This document shows, in pieces, positions 15,941 to 25,000 of a DNA stretch of 25,439 nucleotides. The stretch lies in contig JAJDDU010000106.1 of NCBI GenBank assembly GCA_029260155.1, positions 1 to 25,439 of the forward strand, written 5' to 3'. Position 1 is the first letter of the stretch; each line of letters begins with the position of its first letter. The notes beneath the pieces were generated by a model. The model saw only the letters and a list, made by a program, of their open reading frames with translations. It had not been told where the DNA came from and ran no database searches. A program made the translations under genes and the position numbers. This stretch comes from Phycisphaerae bacterium. Its GTDB lineage: Bacteria; Planctomycetota; Phycisphaerae; UBA1845.

Positions 15941-18900
15941 ATGAGCGGAAAAGTGCAACAGTCTGACATCCTACCGAATCCCGTAATCGGAATGTGTGAC
16001 ACCGGTGTCCAACCGGTGAATCGATCGAGAAATTGGCTTCTCGGGATCTGCCTCCTCGCGATGTCGGGGACGCCCGCCCTGGGAGAAGCGCGTCTGTTCA
16101 TGACGCGCCCCGGCGAGCAGGCGGCCGTGCCCGTCGCGAGTTCTCACACCATCTTCATGGACCCGGCGACCAGTGTCACTCTTGAGGTCTGGGTCGACGA
16201 TACCACGCCGCAGGTTGTCGGAAGTTATCAGGTGGCCCTACCCGGTTCGGCACCGCGCGTCGCCGGCAGCGGTACACTGACCTACATTGACAGACCCGCA
16301 CCGTCGGGAGACTCGGTCTTCATCGACCGGTTTCGTCCCGAGTGGATCTACACCGGTATTCCGACCGCGACGGTGTTTTTCGGCGAGACCGGCCTGCCGG
16401 CAGGGTTCGCATTTGTCGGTTTTCTTCCATTGGGACAAGGTCCGGTCGTCCCGGGGTTGGGGTACCTGGGCGAATTCGAGTTCGAAGCCTCCGCGGACGC
16501 CAACGGCACGTTTGTTCTGGAGTTCCTTCCGCTCAGCTCTCCGCCCGACGGTGGAACCGGGCTGACCGACGAAACCGGAGTCGGCGCGGTCCTCACCGCC
16601 TTCCAGCAATTGGTCATAAGGGTCGGTCCGCCGCCCGCCAATGACGACTGCACGGGCGCGACGGCCATTCTGGTCGAGAACCTTGCGTTCGACACCGCCA
16701 CGGCAACCACGAGCGCCCCCAACAACAACTTCGGCGGCGCTGGTAACGCCATCTGCGCCGACAACGGCGACGACACTATCGAGAACGACATCTGGTACAC
16801 CTTCACCGCGCTCTGCGACGGGCTGTTCGCTGCGAGCACCTGCAACCAAGCCAACTTTGACACGCGGATCGAGGTCTACGAGGGTTGCGGCGTCTGCCCG
16901 CCGACCAACCTCGTCGCCTGCTACGACAATCAGGGAGGGTGTTCCGGCGGCACGTCCGCGGCGACGTTTAGCGCGACGGCCGGGACATGCTTCACCATTC
17001 GACTCGGTGGTGCCGACGACCTGTCAATCGGTTCGGGGACGCTTACAACCGCCGCCACCGACGGTTGCTTCATAGACGGCGTGTGCCGTCTGACGGGCGC
17101 GGTCAATCCGGCCAACGAGTGCGAGGCGTGCGTTCCCGGCATATCCTCGACGTCCTGGTCGCCGCGATCCTCGGGGATCGACTGCGCCGACGATGGCGAC
17201 GCCTGCACCAGCGACGTGTGCGACGGCGCCGGCGCGTGCGGCCACCCGCCCGCACCTGCGGGAACGCTCTGTTCCGGGGGCACACCGGCTGATTGCTTTG
17301 TGAACGAGTGCGACGGCGCCGGTTTCTGCGGGAGGCCCGCTCCTTCCGGGACGCCGTGCACCGAGGACGGCAACGTCTGCACGGACGACGAGTGCAACGG
17401 CACCGGCATCTGCATAGGTGTGCCCAACATCGCCCCGTGCAACGACTTCATCTTCTGCAACGGATCCGACACGTGCGGTGGCGGTAGCTGTTCGGTACAT
17501 TCGGGTGATCCTTGCGCCGCCGGCGAGGATTGCCAAAACGTTTGCAACGAAGCGGCCGTGTCGTGCAACTCTTCGGCGGGAACGACCTGCCTCGACGAGG
17601 GCGACTTGTGTACAGATGACCTGTGCAACGGAGCAGGCACCTGCACGCACCCACCGGCAGTCAACGGGACCCCGTGCGAGGACGACGGCAATCAATGCAC
17701 GGACAATATCTGCGACGGCGTCGGCACTTGCGTCGGCGTCAACAACGCTGCGTCCTGTGACGATAGCGTCTTCTGCAACGGGGCCGATACGTGCTCCGGC
17801 GGAAACTGCTCGATTCACGCCGGAAATCCGTGTTTCGGCGGACCGGAATGCGCCAATCTATGCGACGAGATCGGAGGAAGCTGCGATCGGCCGGCGGGAA
17901 CTCCGTGTACGAACGATGGAAACGTGTGTACGGACAATGCCTGCGACGGCGCGGGCACGTGCGCCGCCACACCGAACAGCGACTCCTGCGAAGACAATCT
18001 GTTTTGTAACGGCTTGGATACCTGCGCAGGCGGAGCCTGCTCGGCGCACACAGGCGACCCCTGTGCAGCGGCCGGCGATACCTGCGTCGAACTGACCGAT
18101 CAATGCGTGGGCTGCGTCATCAACGAAGACTGCACAGACGACGGCAATGCATGCACCGATGAGATATGCAGCGGAGGCACGTGCATTTCAGCACCCAACA
18201 ACGGCTCGTGCGACGATGGCGTGTTTTGCAATGGAGCCGATACATGTTCCGGCGGCAACTGTTCAGTCCACGCGGGAAATCCGTGCTTCGGCGCCGCTGA
18301 GTGCGCCGACCTCTGCGACGAAACCGGCGACACATGCGATGTGCCGGTCGGCGTCGCTTGCACAGACGACGGCGACGTTTGCACTTCCGACGAATGCGAC
18401 GGTGCTGGTGCTTGCGGTCATCCGCCCGCTTCCGCCGGCGTCGCCTGCCCCGACGATGGAATCGAATGCACACTCGACGAGTGCGATGGTCTCGGCGCCT
18501 GCGGTCACCCTGCGGCACCGTCCGGCGTTCCCTGCACCGATGACGGTGACCAGTGCACGCTCGATGAATGCGACGGTGCCGGTGTCTGCGGCCACCCGCC
18601 CGCGCCAAGCGGGACAGTCTGCCCCGACGACGGCATCGAATGCACGCTCGACGAGTGCGACGGCGCAGGGCTTTGCGCCCACCCGCCCCAGTTATCTGGT
18701 ACGCCTTGCCTCGACGATAGCAACGACTGCACTGGCGACGAGTGCGACGGCGCCGGCGCCTGCAGCCACCCGCCGCTCACGGTGGGCACCCCTTGTGACG
18801 ACGGATTGCCATGCACCGGCACCGGCGAGCCCGGCGTCGGGGTCGACGAGTGTGACGGCGCCGGGAGTTGCTCCGGAAGCCTCGATCCCTCCTGCGCCGA

Positions 18901-21900
18901 CAACTGCTTGGACGCCGCCGTCGCTCTCGAAGGAACAACACTGGCCAACAACACCGGGTTCGGAACCGAACTTCAAGTCTCCTGCGCATTCAGTTCCACA
19001 GGCGACACCTGGTTCTCCCACACCGCAAACTGCACAGGCCAGCTGCTCATTACCACAACCGGCAGCGCATTCGACACTGTCCTCGCGGTCTTTGACGAAT
19101 GCGGTGGTACGGAGGTCGCCTGCGACGACGACGGCGGACCCGGACTGTCTTCCGCACTCACAATCAACACCGTGGCAGGTGAAGACTACTTCATCCGCGT
19201 CGCGGGATTCGGTGGCGCAACCGGCAATGTGCTGCTCAACATCGCGCGACTCGACACCTGCTTGATTGACGGTATTTGTCGCAACGACACAGACCTGAAT
19301 CCGGCCAACCCGTGCGAATTCTGCGAGGCAGTCCTCTCTGCGTACGACTGGTCGCCCACCACCAAGGGAACCGCTTGCGGAAGCCAGATTCCCGATCACC
19401 CACAGTGTGATAGTTCCGACTCCTGTAACGGTCTCGGAGCCTGCGAACCGAACCACAAACCAAATGGCCAGCCCTGCGGTGACCCGAACAACAACGACTG
19501 CGACAATCCCGACAGCTGTGATGGTCTCGGGATGTGTCAGGACAACTTCGAGCCTCTTGACTTCGCCTGTGGCGACCCGCTCGACGACGGTTGCAACAAC
19601 CCCGACACCTGCGACGGAGTTGGAACCTGTCTCGATAATTTCGAGCCCATTGCTTTCGCCTGCGGAGATCCCACGGACACCGAGTGCGACAATCCGGATA
19701 CGTGCGACGGCGTAGGAACCTGTCTGCAAAACTTGGAGAACAGCGGCTTCGCCTGCGGAGACCCGACGAACACCGAGTGCGACAATCCCGATTCCTGCAA
19801 CGGCGCGGGAACTTGCCTGATCAACTTTGAACCGCCCGGTTTCGGCTGCGGAGACCCCGCCGACACCCAATGCGACAATGCCGACACATGCGACGGGTTC
19901 GGAACCTGCCTCGACAACTTCGAAGCGATCGCATTCGCCTGTGGCAGTCCGGCTGACACTGATTGCGATAACCCCGACTCCTGTGATGGTCTCGGAACCT
20001 GCCTGACCCACCTCGAACCCACCGGATTCAGCTGCGGCGACCCCGCCGACACCGGGTGCGACAATCCCGACACCTGCGACGGCGTCGGACTCTGTCTCGA
20101 CAACCTGGAATCGATCGGATTCCTCTGTGGCAGCCCAGCCGACACCGACTGCGACAACCCCGACAGCTGCGATGGCGCGGGTGTCTGTCTCGGTAATCTT
20201 GAGTCGATCGGGTTCGCCTGCGGAAGCCCCGCAGATACCGGGTGCGACAATCCAGACAGTTGCAATGGTGCGGGAACGTGCCTCGAAAACTTCGAGCTCA
20301 GCGGCTTCTCGTGCGGATCTCCCAGCGACACGGATTGCGACAACCCGGACACATGCAGTGGGACGGGATTCTGCCTGCCCAATCGGGAGTCGATCGGATT
20401 TCTGTGTGGCGACCCTGCCGACACGGATTGCGACAATCCCGACAGCTGCGACGGAACCGGCGTGTGCCTGGACAATTTGGAATCCACCGGTTTCCCCTGT
20501 GGGAATCCAGGTGACACCGGTTGCGACAACCCCGACTCCTGTGACGGAGCAGGCCTCTGCCTCGACAACTTTGAGACTATTGGCTTCTCCTGCGGCGATC
20601 CCTCCGACACCGACTGCGACAATCCGGATGCTTGCGACGCCGGCGGCATCTGCCTGACCAACCTGGAAGGCGTTGGGTTCGCATGTGGGAGTCCGACCGA
20701 CACAGATTGCGACAATCCCGATGCCTGCGATGGACTCGGTGTCTGTCTCGATCATTTCGAGTCCGTCGGCTTCGGATGCGGCAGTCCTTCAGACACCGAA
20801 TGTGACGATCCGGACACTTGCAACGGCATTGGCGCTTGTCTGTCGAATTTCGAGTCGATCGGCTTCGCGTGTGGCAGTCCAACGGACACCCAATGCGACA
20901 ATCCCGATTCCTGCAATGGCGCCGGCCTTTGTCGCGACAACTTTGAAGTCTTCGGCATCACGTGCGGCGACCCGACGGACACCAACTGCAACAATCCGGA
21001 CATTTGTGAAGGAAGTGGTTCGTGCTTGGACAACTTGGAGTTGGATGGCACGCCGTGTCCCAATGGCGTGTTCTGTGACGGTGATGAAACCTGCCAAACC
21101 GGGGTGTGCATTGACAGTCCCGATCCCTGCATCGACGACCCGCATTGCGACGAGCCCAACGAAGCCTGTCTCGAATGTCTCAACGTTAACGAGTGCGCGG
21201 ACACGGACGGCAACGGCATCGTCGACGACGGGTGCTTCTGGTATGAGTGCACGACGAACACCTGTGCCCAGACACCTCGCCACTTCGGCGACATGGGCGG
21301 ACCCTTCGGCGACTGCGCGCTGGACGGGTTTACGAATCTCTCCGATGCGCTCCTTGCCCTAACGTGCTTCGCGCAGAACAGTACCTGCGCGCTCATCAAC
21401 ACCGACGTCGGCGGCCCCTTCGGCGACTGCGAGCCGGACGGCTTCTGCAACCTGGCAGACGCGCTCCACGCGCTTACCGCATTCGCAAACAACAACACCT
21501 GCAGTTGCCCGCTGGACGGCGGCGGACCCATGCCCGAGCACCAGCCCCGCGTGGTGGCAACGGCGCGGCTGCTCGCCGTCGCGGAAGTACCTTCCGCCCG
21601 CCCGGGCGAGGAGGTGCGCGTTCGCGTGTTCATCGAGGCGCCGCTCAAGGATCTCGTCGGATACCAGTTGGATACGGTCGTGACCGGCGGGCGCCGCGGC
21701 TACCTTGAGTTGATAGACTTCGCAGTCGAGAACCACGGGCGATACGTCTTTGGCAAGGCCGACAACGAACTTCAGGCGTTCAACCTCGTTTCGGGGCAAA
21801 TGCTGAACGCCCTGCAAACCGGCGGCATGGAGACACCCGCTACTGGCTATCTCGCGACCCTTACCTACCGAGCGTCGGACGACGCGCAGGGGACGTTCGT

Positions 21901-22024
21901 CATCGACGTTCTCCGTGACGGCCAGACGTATCTTGTGGCGTCGTTTAATGGAAAAATCGATGTCCGGTCCACTACGGCGGCGTCCGTGGTGGTCACACCG
22001 GGTCCGGTGCGTAGTGTTCGCTAG
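15941..22024 (+). CDS. Giant secreted cysteine-rich repeat protein with cohesin-like and dockerin-like modules
   Basis: The product is 2027 residues. The signal peptide (core WLLGICLLAMSG) ends near G48-E49. Domains in order: cohesin-like sandwich (49-229); PPC-like jelly roll (about 232-375); cysteine-rich region of 21 four-cysteine modules (about 410-983), including four three-module super-repeats and five 29-residue repeats; second PPC-like domain (about 985-1106); one degenerate and 17 regular 31-residue repeats (1179-1705); a calcium-loop-like DTDGNGIVDDGC; a dockerin-type pair with loops DCALDGFTNLSD and DCEPDGFCNLAD (about 1783-1864); and a C-terminal cohesin-like domain (about 1866-2020). 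There are well over 140 cysteines, and the spacing suggests disulfides, so the protein is probably a rigid extracellular stalk or matrix component. No enzyme motif is seen. The next gene is a close paralogue 52 bases downstream. The order of modules is clear; the function is not known. Confidence 0.85.
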   Translation: MSGKVQQSDILPNPVIGMCDTGVQPVNRSRNWLLGICLLAMSGTPALGEARLFMTRPGEQAAVPVASSHTIFMDPATSVTLEVWVDDTTPQVVGSYQVALPGSAPRVAGSGTLTYIDRPAPSGDSVFIDRFRPEWIYTGIPTATVFFGETGLPAGFAFVGFLPLGQGPVVPGLGYLGEFEFEASADANGTFVLEFLPLSSPPDGGTGLTDETGVGAVLTAFQQLVIRVGPPPANDDCTGATAILVENLAFDTATATTSAPNNNFGGAGNAICADNGDDTIENDIWYTFTALCDGLFAASTCNQANFDTRIEVYEGCGVCPPTNLVACYDNQGGCSGGTSAATFSATAGTCFTIRLGGADDLSIGSGTLTTAATDGCFIDGVCRLTGAVNPANECEACVPGISSTSWSPRSSGIDCADDGDACTSDVCDGAGACGHPPAPAGTLCSGGTPADCFVNECDGAGFCGRPAPSGTPCTEDGNVCTDDECNGTGICIGVPNIAPCNDFIFCNGSDTCGGGSCSVHSGDPCAAGEDCQNVCNEAAVSCNSSAGTTCLDEGDLCTDDLCNGAGTCTHPPAVNGTPCEDDGNQCTDNICDGVGTCVGVNNAASCDDSVFCNGADTCSGGNCSIHAGNPCFGGPECANLCDEIGGSCDRPAGTPCTNDGNVCTDNACDGAGTCAATPNSDSCEDNLFCNGLDTCAGGACSAHTGDPCAAAGDTCVELTDQCVGCVINEDCTDDGNACTDEICSGGTCISAPNNGSCDDGVFCNGADTCSGGNCSVHAGNPCFGAAECADLCDETGDTCDVPVGVACTDDGDVCTSDECDGAGACGHPPASAGVACPDDGIECTLDECDGLGACGHPAAPSGVPCTDDGDQCTLDECDGAGVCGHPPAPSGTVCPDDGIECTLDECDGAGLCAHPPQLSGTPCLDDSNDCTGDECDGAGACSHPPLTVGTPCDDGLPCTGTGEPGVGVDECDGAGSCSGSLDPSCADNCLDAAVALEGTTLANNTGFGTELQVSCAFSSTGDTWFSHTANCTGQLLITTTGSAFDTVLAVFDECGGTEVACDDDGGPGLSSALTINTVAGEDYFIRVAGFGGATGNVLLNIARLDTCLIDGICRNDTDLNPANPCEFCEAVLSAYDWSPTTKGTACGSQIPDHPQCDSSDSCNGLGACEPNHKPNGQPCGDPNNNDCDNPDSCDGLGMCQDNFEPLDFACGDPLDDGCNNPDTCDGVGTCLDNFEPIAFACGDPTDTECDNPDTCDGVGTCLQNLENSGFACGDPTNTECDNPDSCNGAGTCLINFEPPGFGCGDPADTQCDNADTCDGFGTCLDNFEAIAFACGSPADTDCDNPDSCDGLGTCLTHLEPTGFSCGDPADTGCDNPDTCDGVGLCLDNLESIGFLCGSPADTDCDNPDSCDGAGVCLGNLESIGFACGSPADTGCDNPDSCNGAGTCLENFELSGFSCGSPSDTDCDNPDTCSGTGFCLPNRESIGFLCGDPADTDCDNPDSCDGTGVCLDNLESTGFPCGNPGDTGCDNPDSCDGAGLCLDNFETIGFSCGDPSDTDCDNPDACDAGGICLTNLEGVGFACGSPTDTDCDNPDACDGLGVCLDHFESVGFGCGSPSDTECDDPDTCNGIGACLSNFESIGFACGSPTDTQCDNPDSCNGAGLCRDNFEVFGITCGDPTDTNCNNPDICEGSGSCLDNLELDGTPCPNGVFCDGDETCQTGVCIDSPDPCIDDPHCDEPNEACLECLNVNECADTDGNGIVDDGCFWYECTTNTCAQTPRHFGDMGGPFGDCALDGFTNLSDALLALTCFAQNSTCALINTDVGGPFGDCEPDGFCNLADALHALTAFANNNTCSCPLDGGGPMPEHQPRVVATARLLAVAEVPSARPGEEVRVRVFIEAPLKDLVGYQLDTVVTGGRRGYLELIDFAVENHGRYVFGKADNELQAFNLVSGQMLNALQTGGMETPATGYLATLTYRASDDAQGTFVIDVLRDGQTYLVASFNGKIDVRSTTAASVVVTPGPVRSVR
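17357..18358 (+). repeat. Four three-module cysteine-rich super-repeats with one extra module
   Basis: A block of about 76 residues recurs at 17357, 17675, 17906 and 18131 (231, 231, 225 and 228 bases). Each has a C-x2-DGN-x-CTD module, then a C-x5-CNG-x2-TC-x-GG-x-C module with a -HxGxPC end, then a C-x5-C-x3-C module. A single 29-residue module (17588-17674) separates the first and second blocks. The third block is slightly degenerate in its last module. Confidence 0.8.
18359..18793 (+). repeat. Five tandem 87-bp (29-residue) four-cysteine repeats
   Basis: Five units of exactly 87 bases follow the spacing C-x6-C-x4-C-x5-C-x10 with a DGAGxC-HPP core. The array ends in a variant unit with a GTGEPGVG insert at 18794, which is also present after the array of the next gene. 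Confidence 0.9.
19475..21055 (+). repeat. Array of 17 tandem 93-bp (31-residue) disintegrin-like repeats
   Basis: Seventeen units of exactly 93 bases (1581 in all) keep cysteines at unit positions 1, 9, 15 and 21 (C-x7-C-x5-C-x5-C-x10), with CDNPD before the third cysteine and DGxGxC at the fourth. A degenerate unit with EPNHKP precedes the array, and CPNGVFCDG ends it. Third-codon positions differ widely between units. Confidence 0.95.
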
Positions 22025-22065
22025 CCATACGCAGGCGACGCGCGCGGTGGAGAAACACAGAGAAC

Positions 22066-22069
22066 GGAG
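22066..22069 (+). promoter_or_regulatory. Ribosome binding site of the third paralogue
   Basis: GGAG lies seven bases before ATG 22077 in the same GAACGGAGTC context as in the preceding gene, showing that the leader was copied together with the gene. Confidence 0.75.
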
Positions 22070-22076
22070 TCCCGTG

Positions 22077-25000
22077 ATGAGCGGAAGAGTGGAACAACAT
22101 GGCACCGGTCTGCGAGCGGTGAGTCGATCGAACTATTGGCTTCTCGGAGCGTGTCTCCTTGCGATGTCCGGGGCGCCCGCTCTGGGAGAGGCGCGTCTCT
22201 TCATGACGCGCCCTGGCGAGCAGGCGGCCGTGCCCACGGCCGGTCCCCACACCCTATTCATGGACCCGGCGACCAGCGTCACCCTTGAGGTCTGGGTCGC
22301 CGACACCACGCCGCAGATACTCGGGAGTTATCAAGTGTCCGTGCCGGGTGTGGCGACGCTCGCCGCCGGCAGCGGAACGCTCACGTACATCGACAGGCCC
22401 GCGCCCTCGGGAGATTCGGTGCTCATCGATTGGTTTCGTCCCGAATGGGTCTTCACTGGCATCCCGTCCGCGTCGCTATTTGTCAGCGAAACGGGCCTGC
22501 CCGACGGATTCGCGTTTGTCGGGTTCCTACCCTTGGGACTGGGTCCGGTCATCGACGGGCTGGGATACATGGGGGAATTCGAGTTCGAGGCCTCCGCCGA
22601 CGCCGGCGGCACGTTCGTCCTGGATTTCCTACCGCTCGGCGCCCCGCCTGACGGTGGAACGGGACTGACCGACCAAACCGGAGTGGCCGCAGTCCTCACC
22701 AACTTCCAGCGTTTGGTCATCAAAGTCGGTCCGCAGCCCGCAAATGACGAGTGTACGGACCCCGTCGATGTGATTTCCGGAGATCTGCCTTTCGTCAGCG
22801 CGCAGGCCACCACCAGCGAACCCAACGTCGACTTTGGCGGACTGGGAAACACCGTCTGCGACGACAACGGAAACGACCTTATCTACAATGACCTCTGGTT
22901 CACCCACAACGCAGACTGCAACGGGGTCACCACCGTATCCACCTGCGACCAGGCCGACTTCGACACGCGAATCGAAGTCTACGAAGGATGTGGCGCCTGC
23001 CCGCCTGCCAACCTGATCGCCTGCAGCGACGATGGCTTCGGCTGCACCGGTGGAACCTCCGAACTCAACTTCCTGGCTGCAGCTGCGACCTGCTACACCA
23101 TCCGCGTCGGATCAGGCGATCCGATCGGGCTTGGCTCCGGCACGCTCTCCATCCGCGCCAGCAGTTGCTTCATCGGCGGCACCTGCTTTGCCATGTTCGA
23201 AGCCAACCCGCTCAACGAGTGTGAAGCTTGCATCCCAGCCATTTCAACAACAACCTGGTCACCGCAGTTCGCCGGGTCACCATGCACCGAAGACGCGAAC
23301 GACTGCACCCTTGATGAATGCGACGGCGCGGGCGTGTGCGAACACCCGCCCGCCACAGCCGGCACGCCATGCCCCGACGACGGCGAAGTCTGCACCGACG
23401 ATCGGTGCGATGGCGCGAGCGCCTGCCAACACCCACCCGTCGCCCTCGGACAGCCATGCCCCGACGACGGAGACGTCTGCACAATCGATGAGTGCGACGG
23501 CGCGGGGGCGTGCGGACACCCGCCCGCGCCCACCGGAACACCATGCCCAGACGACGCGGACGTCTGCACCATCGATGAGTGCGACGGCGCGGGCACCTGC
23601 GCACACCCGCCCGGGCCCGCAGCAGTCCCCTGCAACGACGGCCTCGCATGCACCGGAACCGGTGAACCGGGCGTCGGGATCGACGAGTGCGACGGAATGG
23701 GAAACTGCGTCGGACAACTCGATCCAAACTGTTCAGACAACTGTGTCGATGCAGCCATCGCCTTCGAAGGACCAAACCTGGGAAACAACACCGGGTTTGG
23801 AACCGAACTCATCGTGTCCTGCGCCCTCTCCGGGCACGACGCTTGGTTCGTCCACACCGCAGCCTGTGACGGACAGATCAGGTTCAACACCATCGGAAGT
23901 GCAATCGACACCGTCTTAGCCCTCTACGACGAGTGCGGCGGACCCGAGCTCGGCTGCGACGACGACGGCGCTCCTGGCGTCGACGCAACCATCACGATCT
24001 CCGTCACTGCCGGTGAGGACTACTTCATCCGCGTCGCCGGATTCAACGGTGCGGAGGGCGACGTAGTCCTCAACATCACGCGACTCGACGCCTGCCTGAT
24101 CGACGCCGTGTGCCGTGCGCCCGGCGAGGGCAATCCCGCGAATGAGTGTGAGCTGTGCATGCCCGTCTTCGACACCGAAGACTGGTGGCCAAGGTCAAAG
24201 GGTACTGCGTGCGGAAATCCCACGCCCACCGACGCCGAGTGCGACGCCGCCGACGCCTGTGACGGATCCGGTTCGTGCGAGCCCAACCACAAGCCGCTGG
24301 GCCTGGCATGCGGCGATCCCACGGATACCGAGTGCGACAACCCGAACATCTGCGATGGTCTCGGCGCCTGCGGCGATGACTTTGAGCCCGCCGGCGTTGC
24401 ATGTGGCGATCCCAATGACGACGACTGCGACAACCCCGACACCTGTAACGGCGGAGGCGGTTGCCTCGAAAACTTCGAGTTGGCTGGCTTTGCTTGCGGT
24501 GATCCGACGAACACCGCCTGCGACAACCCCGACACCTGTGCGGGCGAGGGCACCTGCCTGATCAACTTCGAGCCCGACGGGACCGCCTGTCCAACGGGTC
24601 TGTTTTGCGACGGTGAGGAGACATGCCAGGCGGGCACATGCGTCGACAATGCGGATCCGTGTATTGACGATCCCCACTGCGACGAGGTCGGCAACGTCTG
24701 CCTTGAGTGTCTCAACGTCAACGAGTGCGCCGACACCGACGCCAACGGTATCATTGACGATGGCTGTATCTGGTACGCCTGCGTCGACAACACCTGCGTC
24801 GAGACGCCGCGGCAATTCGGCGACATGGGCGGGCCGTTCGCCGCCTGCCCGCCCGACGGGTTTACCAACCTCGCCGACGCCCTCCTGGCCCTGACGTGCT
24901 TTGCACAGGACACCCTGTGCGACCCCATCAACATCGACGTCGGCGGACCCTTCGGTGACTGTCAGCCCGACGGCTTTTGCAACTTGGCTGACGCCCTGCA

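Noticed and set aside
18692..20755. 687-codon minus-strand frame opposite the repeat array
   Set aside because: Its own regular repeat pattern (VAVGVG-like) simply mirrors the 93-bp periodicity of the real gene, and it has no start signal or domain.
19475..21055. CRISPR array
   Set aside because: The regular 93-bp period is coding repeat in one open frame, without a repeat/spacer structure.
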